DNA from: an uncultured Bacillota bacterium
Lineage (GTDB): Bacteria > Bacillota > Clostridia > Christensenellales > QAND01
NCBI GenBank assembly: GCA_905188085.1
Contig: CAJJKN010000014.1
Span: 1-15,885 of the forward strand
Reading direction: 5' to 3'
Length of the DNA stretch: 15,885 nt
In this document: positions 8,630-15,525 of the stretch, in pieces
Numbering within the stretch: the stretch's first letter is position 1
Layout: each line of letters starts with the position of its first letter
The notes under the pieces: model-generated
Told to the model about the DNA's origin: nothing
The model's input: the letters and a program-made list of their open reading frames with translations, nothing else
Databases searched by the model: none
Position numbers and translations under genes: made by a program

Positions 8630-8842
8630 TCGTTTTCCTCCTCACGCGCCGGCCGTTCTCGCCAGGCCGTCCTCTGTTACACCGTTTTTATTTTACCATA
8701 TCTTTCGACAAAAACCATCCCTCTTCCCCCGCTCCCGCGCGATTTATTTTCCCGCCGCCCCTCTAGAACCATCCCATTATAATAAGGAAAGAGCGTCCGC
8801 CCGTTAAACCACCTCAGGCGCTTTCCCTTTCCTCCTTTGCTT

Positions 8843-8880
8843 TCCGCCCGCGCGGTGCCTTTTCTTCTTCAGACCGACAA
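8843..8880 (+). repeat. Fragment of the structured repeat module (copy M2)
   Basis: The 'CGCCCGCGCGGTGC...TTCTTCTTCAG' segment matches 9485-9512 of copy M4. Only this short left-hand piece is present. It leads directly into a 59-bp unit at 8879. Confidence 0.65.
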
Positions 8881-8990
8881 GAAATAAAACTCCTTCCCCG
8901 CACCTTCCATAGCCTATCCTCGCACCAAAACTCTGACGAGAAATCTTTTACCCCTAATGCAGCGCGGCGGTGGGCGGCTTGTAGCCGTTT
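8879..8990 (+). repeat. Degenerate ~59-bp repeats (array 2)
   Basis: GAAAT boxes at 8881 and 8940 (spacing 59). The first unit has a full CCCCGCACCTTCCA box and the CTCTGACGAG junction. The second runs at about 8960 into GCGCGGCGGTGG, the left-edge signature of the structured module. No gene seen between 8630 and 9996. Confidence 0.7.
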
Positions 8991-9046
8991 CCTCTTCCGG
9001 CCAAGATTTCTGCATTCGGCAATCCCCCTGCCCCGGGTAGTTACTT

Positions 9047-9270
9047 TAGTTTTTTGCTGTCTTTTGCTTTTTCGCCCGCGCGGTGCCGTCCGCACCACCG
9101 TCTGACGAGAAACGTTCAGCCCCTCCCCCTGAGCAGGGGCCACCGAGAGGGGGCGGGGTGTGCCCGCTGCCCCGTCCGTCCCATCTTTATTCCTTTATCA
9201 TACTTCCCGCCCCGGGGATTCTCTTCCGTACTTTTCTATCTTTGCTTTGCCCCGTCGAACGTTGAAAGGA
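9047..9270 (+). repeat. Structured repeat module, left part only (copy M3)
   Basis: Matches copies M4 and M5 from CGCCCGCGCGGTGCCGT through the GAAACG box at 9109, the nested CCCCCT/AGGGGG stem region (about 9122-9156) and the CCCGTCGAACGTTGAAAGG segment (ending near 9270). It then departs: instead of the GGGGGAACC hairpin it has a short tandem duplication of GAGGCTGCCGAT (about 9270-9295) and unrelated sequence up to 9367. Confidence 0.75.
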
Positions 9271-9367
9271 GGCTGCCGATGGAGGCTGCCGATTCCGCCC
9301 ATCTTTCCCATCTTCCTCTTCTCTCTGCCCCGGGGCACCGGTTTTTTCCTTGTTCAACCTTTAAAAG

Positions 9368-9470
9368 CTGGATGAGGAACGAACTCCCTGCCAAGCACCT
9401 TCTTCAGCCTATCCCAACACTGCCACTTGCCGAGAAACGTAAATCCCGCCAAGCAACATCTTCGGTAGCA
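9368..9470 (+). repeat. Degenerate ~59-bp repeats (array 3)
   Basis: Boxes at 9376 (GGAACG variant) and 9434 (GAAACG), spacing 58. Each has an AAGCACCTTC-like second box. The second unit changes at 'TTCGGTAGCACGGCGG' into the structured module M4. Confidence 0.75.
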
Positions 9471-9787
9471 CGGCGGTGGAACGTCGCCCGCGCGGTGCTT
9501 TTTCTTCTTCAGCTTGACGAGAAACGTTCAGCCCTTCCCCTTGAGCAGGGGCTATCGAGGTGGGCGGGCCGTGCCCGTTGCCCCGTCCGGCCCATCTTTA
9601 TTCCTTTATCACACCTCCTGCCCCGGGTATTTTTCTTCCGTGCTTTTCCCTCTTTGCTTTGCCCCGTCGAACGTTGAAAGGGGGCCAAGGGGGAACCATC
9701 GTAGGTTCCCCCTGCTTCTTTCGCTTCCTTTCCAGCGAGAAAGGAAGAAATAAAAAAACAACCTTCGCGCTCGTACAAACTCAAAGA
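9463..9787 (+). repeat. Structured repeat module, complete copy M4
   Basis: About 325 bp: a GCACGGCGGTGG left edge, CGCCCGCGCGGTGC, an internal GAAACG at 9521 (87 bp after the previous box), nested CCCCT/AGGGG stems, a GCCCCGTCGAACGTTGAAAG segment, the hairpins GGGGGAACC/GGTTCCCCC (9689-9712) and CTTCCTTTC/GAAAGGAAG (9724-9747), an A-rich run and CGTACAAACTCA. Length matches copy M5 to within one base. Confidence 0.85.
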
Positions 9788-9950
9788 GAAACGTCTACCC
9801 TGCTCAACATCTTCTACACCCTATCTCTACTCCAAAACCTGGCTAGAAACGTAAACCCTTTCCCCGCACCTTCTTCATCCTATCCCAGCACTGCCGCCTG
9901 ACGAGAAACGCCCACTCCGCCCGGCACCTTCCCCCTACATCCCCCCAAAA
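9786..9950 (+). repeat. Degenerate ~59-bp repeats (array 4)
   Basis: GAAACG boxes at 9788, 9846 and 9905 (spacings 58 and 59). The last unit breaks off in a C-run just before the rpsU terminator at 9956-9990. Confidence 0.85.
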
Positions 9951-9955
9951 AAGCA

Positions 9956-9990
9956 ATAAAAAAAGGCTGCTGGAATATTTCCAACAGCCT
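9956..9990 (-). terminator. Rho-independent terminator of rpsU
   Basis: 12-bp stem (AGGCTGCTGGAA at 9964-9975 with 9979-9990; one G-U pair in the minus-strand RNA), 3-base loop, and a seven-T run on the minus strand. It starts 6 bases after the stop codon. Confidence 0.93.
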
Positions 9991-9996
9991 ACGAGA

Positions 9997-10170
9997 TCAA
10001 TATTTACGTTTTTTCGCAGCCTCAGCTTTTTTCTTACGACGTACGCTCGGCTTTTCGTAATGCTCGTGTTTGCGTGCTTCCTGCATAATGCCGGCACGGG
10101 CAGTTTTACGTTTGAAGCGCTTCAGGGCGCTTTCGAGGGATTCGCCTTCCCCAACGCGGATTTCGGACAT
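9997..10170 (-). CDS. rpsU: 30S ribosomal protein bS21
   Basis: 57 residues starting MSEIRVGEGESLESALKRFKRK and ending in the very basic KPSVRRKKKAEAAKKRKY, the recognisable bS21 pattern (EHYEKPSVRRKKK). bS21 sits at the platform of the small ribosomal subunit near the anti-Shine-Dalgarno end of 16S rRNA (established for the family). Length is normal. The ATG at 10170 is preferred over an upstream in-frame ATG at 10296: a GGAGGGAGGG ribosome site lies just before it, and the upstream frame crosses the promoter. It is a single-gene unit with a consensus promoter and a strong terminator, bounded on both sides by 59-bp repeat arrays. Confidence 0.96.
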   Translation of the reverse strand: MSEIRVGEGESLESALKRFKRKTARAGIMQEARKHEHYEKPSVRRKKKAEAAKKRKY

Positions 10171-10212
10171 TCGGTTTCCCTCCCTCCATGATCGACATTC
10201 CTTGTTTGATAT

Positions 10213-10241
10213 ATTATACAGCGATGCAGCCGCCCTGTCAA
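10213..10241 (-). promoter_or_regulatory. Consensus sigma-A promoter of rpsU
   Basis: On the minus strand: TTGACA (10236-10241), 17-bp spacer, TATAAT (10213-10218), an exact consensus match. The start codon is 43 bases downstream. This fits strong constitutive expression of a ribosomal protein. Confidence 0.93.
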
Positions 10242-10267
10242 CCGAAAGAGTTTCCCGTTTTGCACAT

Positions 10268-10420
10268 TTGCCCTTTCCCCGCCCAGCGCCTTCCACAGCT
10301 TATCTTTATTTAAATGCTTGACGAGAAACGAAAATCCTTCCCCGCACCTTCTTCCCCCTATCCTCACACTCCCGCCTGCCGAGAAACGAAATCCCTGCCT
10401 ACCAGCACCTTCCGTAGCGC
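10268..10420 (+). repeat. Degenerate ~59-bp repeats (array 5)
   Basis: A partial unit lacking its GAAACG box (10268-10322), then GAAACG boxes at 10325 and 10383 (spacing 58). The array starts 27 bases beyond the rpsU -35 box and passes into module M5 at 'CCGTAGCGCGGCGG'. Confidence 0.8.
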
Positions 10421-10737
10421 GGCGGTGGAACGTCGCCCGCGCGGTGCCGTTCGTACAAAATCTAGCCAGAAGTGGACACTCGTCCCATTGAGCGGGGGCT
10501 ACCGAGAGGGGGCGGGCTGTGCCCGCCGCCCCGTCCGGCCCATCTTTATTCCTTTATCACTCCTCCTGCCCCGGGTATTTTCTTCCGTGCTTTTCCCTCT
10601 TTGCTTTGCCCCTGTCGAACGTTGAAAGGGGGTCAAGGGGGAACCATTCGTAGGTTCCCCCTGCTTCTTTCGCTTCCTTTCCAGCGAGAAAGGAAGAAAT
10701 AAAAAAAGCAATCTTCTTCCTTGTACAAACTCATCTA
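10413..10737 (+). repeat. Structured repeat module, complete copy M5
   Basis: Same order and length as M4, with hairpins at 10637-10661 and 10673-10696 and TTGTACAA at 10721-10728. Its left third differs: at 10450-10470 the usual CGCACCACCGCC is replaced by TCGTACAAAATCTAGCCAGA, which resembles the right-hand junction of the same module. This suggests exchange between copies. Confidence 0.85.
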
Positions 10738-11060
10738 GAAACGTATCCTCTGCTCAGCACCTTCCTAAAAAAATCTTCTTCTCTAAAATCACAACCAGAA
10801 ACGGCAACTCTGCCCAGTACCTTCTACACCCTCGCCTAACACTCTAACTGCTTGATAAGAAACGCCTACTCTGTCTAGCACCTTCTCCACCCCATCCCAG
10901 CACCACTGCCTGCCGAGAAACGCCTACCCCGCCCAGCACCTTCCACACCTCGCCTAATCCTCCTCCGCTTGACGAGAAACGCCTACCCCGCCCAGCACCT
11001 TCTAAAACCAATCTCTATATCCAACAATCTGCCGAGAAACGTTCTCCCCTCTCCCCACCC
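10736..11060 (+). repeat. Longest array of ~59-bp repeats (array 6)
   Basis: GAAACG boxes at 10738, 10798, 10859, 10917, 10976 and 11036 (spacings 60, 61, 58, 59, 60). The units at 10917 and 10976 are the most alike (CGCCTACCCCGCCCAGCACC in both). The array fades into a C-rich run that ends 12 bases before the ridA -35 box. No gene seen between 10171 and 11131. Confidence 0.88.
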
Positions 11061-11072
11061 CCCTCTCCCCGC

Positions 11073-11101
11073 TTGCCGCTTTCCCTCTCATCTGGTATGA
11101 T
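11073..11101 (+). promoter_or_regulatory. Promoter of the RidA-family gene
   Basis: TTGCCG (11073-11078), 17-bp spacer, TATGAT (11096-11101), 30 bases before the start codon. Confidence 0.8.
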
Positions 11102-11131
11102 AGAAAAAATTCATCAAAGGAGCGTTTTCCC

Positions 11132-11515
11132 ATGAGCGAAAAAATCTGTTTACATACCGAACAAGCCCCCGCCGCCATCGGCCCGTATTCCCAGGCCATC
11201 CAGGTCGGCAACGTCGTCTATACCAGCGGCCAAATCGCCCTGGATCCCGAAACCGGCGCGCTGGTGCCCGGCGGCATTGAAGCCCAGGCCCATCGCGTGT
11301 TTCAAAACCTCAAAGCCGTGCTGGCATCTGCGGGCTGCACGTTTGAAAACGTCGTAAAAACCGTGGTCTTTTTAACCGATCTTGCGGATTTTGCCGCCGT
11401 CAACGAAATCTACGCCGCCTATTTCCCCGCGCCCTGCCCCGCGCGCTCCTGCGTGCAGGTGGCCGCCCTGCCCAAAGGCTCCAAAATCGAAGTGGAGCTC
11501 GTGGCCGTAAAATAA
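11132..11515 (+). CDS. ridA: RidA/YjgF/UK114-family reactive imine/enamine deaminase
   Basis: 127 residues, the usual length for the family. GPYSQA (17-22), TSGQI (31-35) and the C-terminal ARSCVQVAALPKGSKIEVELVAV block are diagnostic. The catalytic arginine (Arg105) and the conserved Glu120 fall at the same numbers as in E. coli RidA, and the Tyr and Gly of the active-site cleft (Tyr19, Gly33) are present. RidA proteins form trimers and hydrolyse 2-aminoacrylate and related enamine/imine by-products of PLP enzymes, protecting the cell; that activity is inferred here. An AAAGGAG ribosome site lies 10 bases before the ATG. It is a single-gene unit with a promoter at 11073 and a terminator right after the stop. 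Confidence 0.95.
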   Translation: MSEKICLHTEQAPAAIGPYSQAIQVGNVVYTSGQIALDPETGALVPGGIEAQAHRVFQNLKAVLASAGCTFENVVKTVVFLTDLADFAAVNEIYAAYFPAPCPARSCVQVAALPKGSKIEVELVAVK

Positions 11516-11517
11516 CA

Positions 11518-11541
11518 AAAAGCCCTCCGGGGCTTTTTCTT
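11518..11541 (+). terminator. Rho-independent terminator of ridA
   Basis: A short AAAGCCC-TCC-GGGGCTTT hairpin immediately after the stop codon, followed by TTTCTTTTT. Confidence 0.88.
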
Positions 11542-11554
11542 TTTCGCCTTTTGC

Positions 11555-11583
11555 TTGCAAAATACAAGACAGTTGACTATAAT
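11555..11583 (+). promoter_or_regulatory. Promoter of the 322-residue secreted protein gene
   Basis: TTGCAA (11555-11560), 17-bp spacer, TATAAT (11578-11583). The start codon is at 11761, so the transcript would carry a leader of about 170 bases. Confidence 0.82.
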
Positions 11584-11609
11584 CTTTAATAAGTAAAGAA
11601 AACTGTCTT
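11566..11609. promoter_or_regulatory. Inverted repeat bracketing the -10 box (candidate operator)
   Basis: Perfect 9-bp arms AAGACAGTT (11566-11574) and AACTGTCTT (11601-11609), 35 bp from centre to centre. One arm is in the promoter spacer and the other just past the expected start site. This could be a two-site repressor target or an RNA stem; no regulator for it is identified. Confidence 0.5.
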
Positions 11610-11644
11610 TTCCTTTATTCATGTTTTCTCTATTCATACCGTCA

Positions 11645-11681
11645 CCCCGGCCGTTCGTTTGCCGCTCCCCGGCCGTTTTTT
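11645..11681 (+). terminator. Possible leader terminator/attenuator upstream of the 322-residue secreted protein
   Basis: CGGCCG at 11648-11653 can pair with CGGCCG at 11670-11675 (each is self-complementary), and TTTTTT follows at once (11676-11681). The stem is only 6 bp, all G-C, with a 16-base loop. It lies inside the untranslated leader, so it would be a premature terminator if functional. Coincidence in a GC-rich leader is possible. Confidence 0.35.
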
Positions 11682-11760
11682 CATCGCGGCTTACTGTATT
11701 TTGTCCGAAAAGCAAAACTGTGCTTTCCTTATACCCCATCAAAGAAAGAGAGGATGTCTC

Positions 11761-12729
11761 ATGAAAAAAAGAGTGCTTGGCCTTTTGCTGTCTTGCTGCA
11801 TGCTGTTGGCCCTGCTGCCCGCCACCGCTTTGGCAGCCGGCGATACCTGCCCTGTATGCCAAAGCAACGACACCGTCTGGTCCACGACCGAAACCACCCA
11901 TTCCCGGGTATGCAATTCGTGTGGGTCCACACTTGTGGCCTCCGAAGCGCACAGTTGGGAAGATCAGCCTCAAACCAACGCAACGCAATATTGGTTTAAA
12001 TGTAAAGTCTGCGGTTACGAATCCGCCAAAAAGGATATCCCCGAAGTGGAGGTAAATGCAAACGACCGCGTTTGCAGAACCCAGGATTACACCTTCACTT
12101 TCAAGGTTTCCGGAAACTATGTGGATGCAGGTGCCGGCTATGAATTCCCGATGATGGGCGATCAAGCGGATGTCGAAAAGAAAGACGGCGTATACTACGG
12201 CACCGTGAAAAAAGAATGGTATCAAAGCGATGCTTCCTCGTTTGGAGTTTACATCCTCGTGGACACCGAAGACGGGGTCGTCTTCCGTGCCCCCTTCTCC
12301 GTCTCCGTTTTGGATCAGCATGTCGGCGGCGAAGCCACCTGCACCAAAAAAGCCCAGTGCGAAGTGTGCGGCGAAGCCTATGGCGAACTTGACGCCCGCA
12401 ACCATAACTTGACCCATGTAGCTGCCAAAGAAGCCACCACCGAGGCCGAAGGCAACATCGAATATTGGGTCTGCGCAGATTGCGGAAAGATCTTTGCCGA
12501 TAAAGAATTGACCAAAGAACTGAAAAAAGAAGAGACCGTCATCGCCAAGAAAACCGCGGAAACCGGCGGTTCTTCCGATGCCAAAGACGAATCGAAAGAC
12601 AAAACCGCAACCGAATCCGATGCCCCGCAAACCGGCGACAGCGCGTCCCTCGCGCTCTGGATTGCGCTCGTGGCATTGAGCGGTGCAGCGTTTGGCGTTG
12701 TGTGCTTGAAAAAACGCAAATCGGAATAA
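11761..12729 (+). CDS. Secreted Cys-rich surface protein with PQTGD sortase-like anchor
   Basis: 322 residues. Signal peptide MKKRVLGLLLSCCMLLALLP, cleavage near ALAA-G (about 26). Five Cys pairs follow: CPVC (30-33), CNSC (51-54), CKVC (81-84), CEVC (200-203) and CADC (238-241). A folded middle (about 100-185) has no recognised family. The Lys/Glu/Ser-rich stalk (about 250-288) leads to PQTGD (289-293), a membrane segment (about 298-316) and KKRK. The tail fits a non-canonical cell-wall sorting signal of Clostridia. The CTKKAQCEVCGEAYG and EYWVCADCGKIF segments resemble parts of the giant protein at 560-6682. The ATG at 11761 is chosen over an upstream in-frame ATG at 11659: it starts the signal peptide and has a GAGAGG ribosome site 7 bases before it. 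Metal binding or disulfides by the CxxC pairs is inference. Confidence 0.88.
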   Translation: MKKRVLGLLLSCCMLLALLPATALAAGDTCPVCQSNDTVWSTTETTHSRVCNSCGSTLVASEAHSWEDQPQTNATQYWFKCKVCGYESAKKDIPEVEVNANDRVCRTQDYTFTFKVSGNYVDAGAGYEFPMMGDQADVEKKDGVYYGTVKKEWYQSDASSFGVYILVDTEDGVVFRAPFSVSVLDQHVGGEATCTKKAQCEVCGEAYGELDARNHNLTHVAAKEATTEAEGNIEYWVCADCGKIFADKELTKELKKEETVIAKKTAETGGSSDAKDESKDKTATESDAPQTGDSASLALWIALVALSGAAFGVVCLKKRKSE

Positions 12730-12786
12730 TCCCGTTCTGCGTTTCGGCTCCGTTTTTGAGCCGCCTGTAAAACACTGTTAGGCATA

Positions 12787-12819
12787 AAAACCACCCGAGT
12801 ACCGGGTGGTTTTTCTTTT
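12787..12819 (+). terminator. Rho-independent terminator of the 322-residue secreted protein gene
   Basis: 11-bp perfect stem AAAACCACCCG (12787-12797) / CGGGTGGTTTT (12803-12813), 5-base loop, and a T-rich tail. The MATE pseudogene homology starts about 30 bases downstream. Confidence 0.92.
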
Positions 12820-12849
12820 GCCGCCGAAGACAGCCGCACCCCCTTTTTG

Positions 12850-13659
12850 CGCCGGTGCCGGCGGACACGGCCAATGCGGTGCTCAATTTGCTGTTTGTCG
12901 TCGTGTTTCCTCTGGCGTTTCAGGCGTTGCCATCGCCACCGGCCTTTCCGCCGCGCTCTCGGCCGGCCTTGTGCTGCGCCGCCTTACAAAGGACACGCTG
13001 TTTTGCCTTCGCTTTCGTCCGCTTTCCTTTGCGCACGGCGCCATCGGCGAAATCTTGAAAGCCGGCGTTCCCTCCGCCATACAGGGCGCCGTGTTTTGCT
13101 TTGCCAATTTGTTTGTGCAGGCGTCTGTCAACGCCTTTGGCCCCACCGCCATTGCCGGCAGCACCATCGCGCTGAATTTAGAATATTTCACCTACTATTG
13201 CACCACCGCCTTCGGCCAAACCGTCACCACCTTCATCAGCCAAAACCATGCGGCCGGGCAGCTTGCGCGCTGCAAAAAAATCCTACGGCTCTGCCTTCGG
13301 CCCCATCGTCCTGTTTCGCGGCGCTTTCTGCAGCCTGTTTACTTCCGATCCGCTTGTTGTTCAAAGCGCCTGCGTCCGTATTCTGCGTATCCTGTTTTTT
13401 TGAGCCCGTCTGCAACCTATACGAAATCCCTGCCGGGGCTTTGCGCGGCGCCGGGCACCCTCTGCTCCCCGCCGCCTCTATGATCGTGGGCACCTGCGCG
13501 TTTCGCATCCTCTGGATCTGCATCGTCTTTGCCGCGCACCCCGCCCTTTCCACGCTGTATCATGCGTTCCCGCTCTCCTGGCTGTTTACCATCTGCCTTG
13601 TCGCGCTCAGCGTTTGCCTTGTCTGCCCCTTTGCCGCCTCGAAAGCGCCGCGCCCGTAA
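12850..13659 (+). pseudogene. MATE-family efflux transporter pseudogene (5'-truncated, frameshifted)
   Basis: Only the part matching residues from about 183 onward of the neighbouring intact MATE protein remains. It is spread over three plus-strand frames: ANAVLNLLFVVVF; then SGVSGVAIATG ... ILKAGVPSAIQGAVF ... QNHAAGQLARCKK; then FGPIVLFRGAFCSLFTSDP; then FEPVCNLYEIPAGALRGAG up to the stop at 13659. The shifts lie near 12910, near the seven-A run at about 13274, and at the seven-T run at about 13396; about 10 codons around the second shift also appear missing. It was once a membrane drug/cation antiporter-type protein (family knowledge). Divergence from the intact copy is large (roughly half identical by eye), so it is not a recent duplicate. 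It has no start, promoter or ribosome site and directly follows a terminator. Confidence 0.88.
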
Positions 13660-13754
13660 ACGCGCCTTTGCGCCCTGCCTTTCTGTGCGCAGCAGCCCGC
13701 TTTTCCGGCAAAACGCCCGGCGTTTGTTTCGGGGTTTCCCCCGCCTTGCCCTGT

Positions 13755-13789
13755 AAAAAAACGGCGTACCCTTGTATAAGAGTACGCCG
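13755..13789 (-). terminator. Rho-independent terminator of the MATE gene
   Basis: Stem 13762-13789: CGGCGTAC pairs with GTACGCCG, extended inward by CTT/AAG after one mismatch, with a GTAT loop. On the minus strand seven Ts follow. On the plus strand a weaker TTTTCTTT follows, so it may also stop transcription from the other side. Confidence 0.9.
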
Positions 13790-13821
13790 CTTTTCTTTCG
13801 TCGTTTTCTGTTTTACAGGCT

Positions 13822-15228
13822 TTAGGCATTGGCCTCCGTTTGCTCGGCCAACGGCGTATTTTCCATGCCCGCAAACCGCCGCGCCGGATGATAACACAGC
13901 ACCGCCACCAAAATCAGCAGCGTTGTAAACGCCAGGCTGATCGGGAACGCCGCCATAATCGTCTGAAACGTTCTGCTCTTGGGGAAAACCAGGTAAATCC
14001 ACGTCAGCCGCACGCCGCACACGCCCAGCATCGTCAGCACCGCCGGCGGCAGCGAAATGCCAAACCCGCGCAAATAACCCGCCAGCACCTCATAACACAG
14101 GCTGAAAACATGCGAAAGCATCAGCAGCATCAGCCGAATATACCCCACTTCGATTACCTGCGGGTTGCTGTCGAAAATGGAGAGCAGGGGCTTGCCGAAA
14201 TACAGAATCAGCACCACGCCCACGCCCAAAAACGCAAACCCCTCTGCCAGGCACAAAAACATCGTCTTTTTGCAGCGTTCCAGCTGCCCCGCGCCATAGT
14301 TTTGCCCCACAAAGGTGGTGCAGGCCTGGCTGAAAGCGTTCAATATATCGTAGGTGATAATTTCAATGTTAAACGCCGCGCTGGAGGCCGCCATCACCAC
14401 CGTACCCAGGCTGTTGATCGCGCCCTGGATGATGATGTTTGCAATGGAAAACACCGCGCTTTGCAGCCCCGCCGGCAGGCCGATGCGCAAAATGCGCTTC
14501 ATGCTCTCCCCGTCCAGATGCAGCTGCTTTGGCTCCACATGAATCAATTCCGTCGTTTTCCGCAGCCTGCGATACAGCAGCGCCGCGCTCACGGCGTTGG
14601 AAATCACCGTGGCCAGCGCCACGCCGTCCACCGTCATATCCAATACCGCCACAAAAAACAGGTTTAACACTACGTTTAATACGCCGGAGGCCGTCAACGC
14701 AATCAGCGGCGTTTTGGTCTCCCCTACGCTGCGGAAGATCGCCGCCTCAAAGTTATACAGCAAAATCACCGGCAGCCCCGCCAGATAAATCCGCAAATAC
14801 AACACCGCCAGCGGAAACACGTCCTCCGGCACGTTCAATATGCTCAATAGCGGCGCAGCGATCGCTTCGCCCAAAACCGCGGCAATCAAGCCGCCCAGCA
14901 CAGACATCACAATCGCGGTGTGCACCGCTTTGTGCACCGCTTTGTGGTCCCCCTGGCCCACGGCATGCGCAATCGTCACATTCGCGCCCAGCGAAATCCC
15001 GATAAACAGGTTGACAATCAATCCTATAATCGCGCTGTTCGCGCCCACCGCCGCCACGGAGGCCGTGCTCATCTCCCCGGCAAAGTTGCCGACCACCGCC
15101 ACGTCCGCCGCGTTAAACAACTGGCCCAAAATCGCCGTTGCCGCCACCGGCAGCGCAAACTGCGGAATCTTATTCCAAATCGGCCCATGCAGCATATCCA
15201 GCTGCCGTCTTTTCTTCGCTGTTTCCAA
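13822..15228 (-). CDS. MATE-family efflux transporter
   Basis: 468 residues, normal for the family, with about twelve hydrophobic helices in two MatE halves (about 15-225 and 240-445). Family signatures: FALPVAATAILGQLFNAADV (24-43), GANVTIAHAVGQGD (81-94), RSVGETKTPL (166-175) and FVGQNYGAGQLERC (306-319). MATE proteins export cationic drugs or metabolites in exchange for Na+ or H+ across the membrane; substrate and coupling ion cannot be read here. The start taken is TTG at 15228, with AAGAAGGA 6-7 bases upstream and no in-frame ATG before it. The ATG at 15195 (MLHGPIW) is an alternative with a poorer ribosome site. It is a single-gene unit, convergent with a decayed MATE copy. Confidence 0.93.
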   Translation of the reverse strand: METAKKRRQLDMLHGPIWNKIPQFALPVAATAILGQLFNAADVAVVGNFAGEMSTASVAAVGANSAIIGLIVNLFIGISLGANVTIAHAVGQGDHKAVHKAVHTAIVMSVLGGLIAAVLGEAIAAPLLSILNVPEDVFPLAVLYLRIYLAGLPVILLYNFEAAIFRSVGETKTPLIALTASGVLNVVLNLFFVAVLDMTVDGVALATVISNAVSAALLYRRLRKTTELIHVEPKQLHLDGESMKRILRIGLPAGLQSAVFSIANIIIQGAINSLGTVVMAASSAAFNIEIITYDILNAFSQACTTFVGQNYGAGQLERCKKTMFLCLAEGFAFLGVGVVLILYFGKPLLSIFDSNPQVIEVGYIRLMLLMLSHVFSLCYEVLAGYLRGFGISLPPAVLTMLGVCGVRLTWIYLVFPKSRTFQTIMAAFPISLAFTTLLILVAVLCYHPARRFAGMENTPLAEQTEANA

Positions 15229-15263
15229 CCACGTTCCTTCTTTCCGCTTCTCTTACTTTGTTC

Positions 15264-15292
15264 AGTATAACAATATAATTTTGGAAAGGCAA
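15264..15292 (-). promoter_or_regulatory. Promoter of the MATE transporter gene
   Basis: On the minus strand: TTGCCT (15287-15292), 17-bp spacer, TATACT (15264-15269), 36 bases before the TTG start. Confidence 0.78.
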
Positions 15293-15369
15293 CCGCCGTT
15301 TTCTTCCCTTTGCCTACCTTACGCTTTCCCTTTTCGCAATCGCTTTTCTCATGCTTTTCCCATTTTCAT

Positions 15370-15525
15370 TGAATGAGAAACACAAGCTTTGCCCCGCACC
15401 TTCTACAACTCCTCCTTCCTCTAAAAGCCGGATGAGAAACACAAACCCTACCCCGTACCTTCTATAATCCATCCTTCCTCTAAAATCCCGCCAGAAACGA
15501 AAACCCTGCCTGCCAGCATCTTCAG
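15370..15525 (+). repeat. Degenerate ~59-bp repeats (array 7)
   Basis: GAAAC boxes at 15377, 15436 and 15494 (spacings 59 and 58). The segment 15421-15502 recurs at 15804-15885 with only two base differences. The last unit passes into module M6 at 'CAGTAGCGCGGCGG'. No gene seen between 15293 and the window end. Confidence 0.87.

Noticed and set aside
8776..8783. TATAAT near 8776-8783 as a promoter
   Set aside because: It reads as a -10 on either strand, but no acceptable -35 lies 16-18 bp away in either direction.
9509..9784. Small proteins read from the repeat modules (for example minus-strand frames at 9509-9784, 10499-10711, 15598-15855)
   Set aside because: Frames shift or break between copies through one-base indels, ribosome sites are lacking, and DNA hairpins rather than the reading frame are conserved.
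10736..11060. Integron attC sites ('59-base elements')
   Set aside because: The similar length is coincidental. There are no paired GTTRRRY/RYYYAAC cores, no cassette genes between units and no integrase in the window.
11419..12630. 403-residue minus-strand open frame opposite ridA and the secreted protein
   Set aside because: It crosses two genes with clear families and signals, a terminator and a promoter. Its Gly/Phe-rich content is a reverse reading of them.
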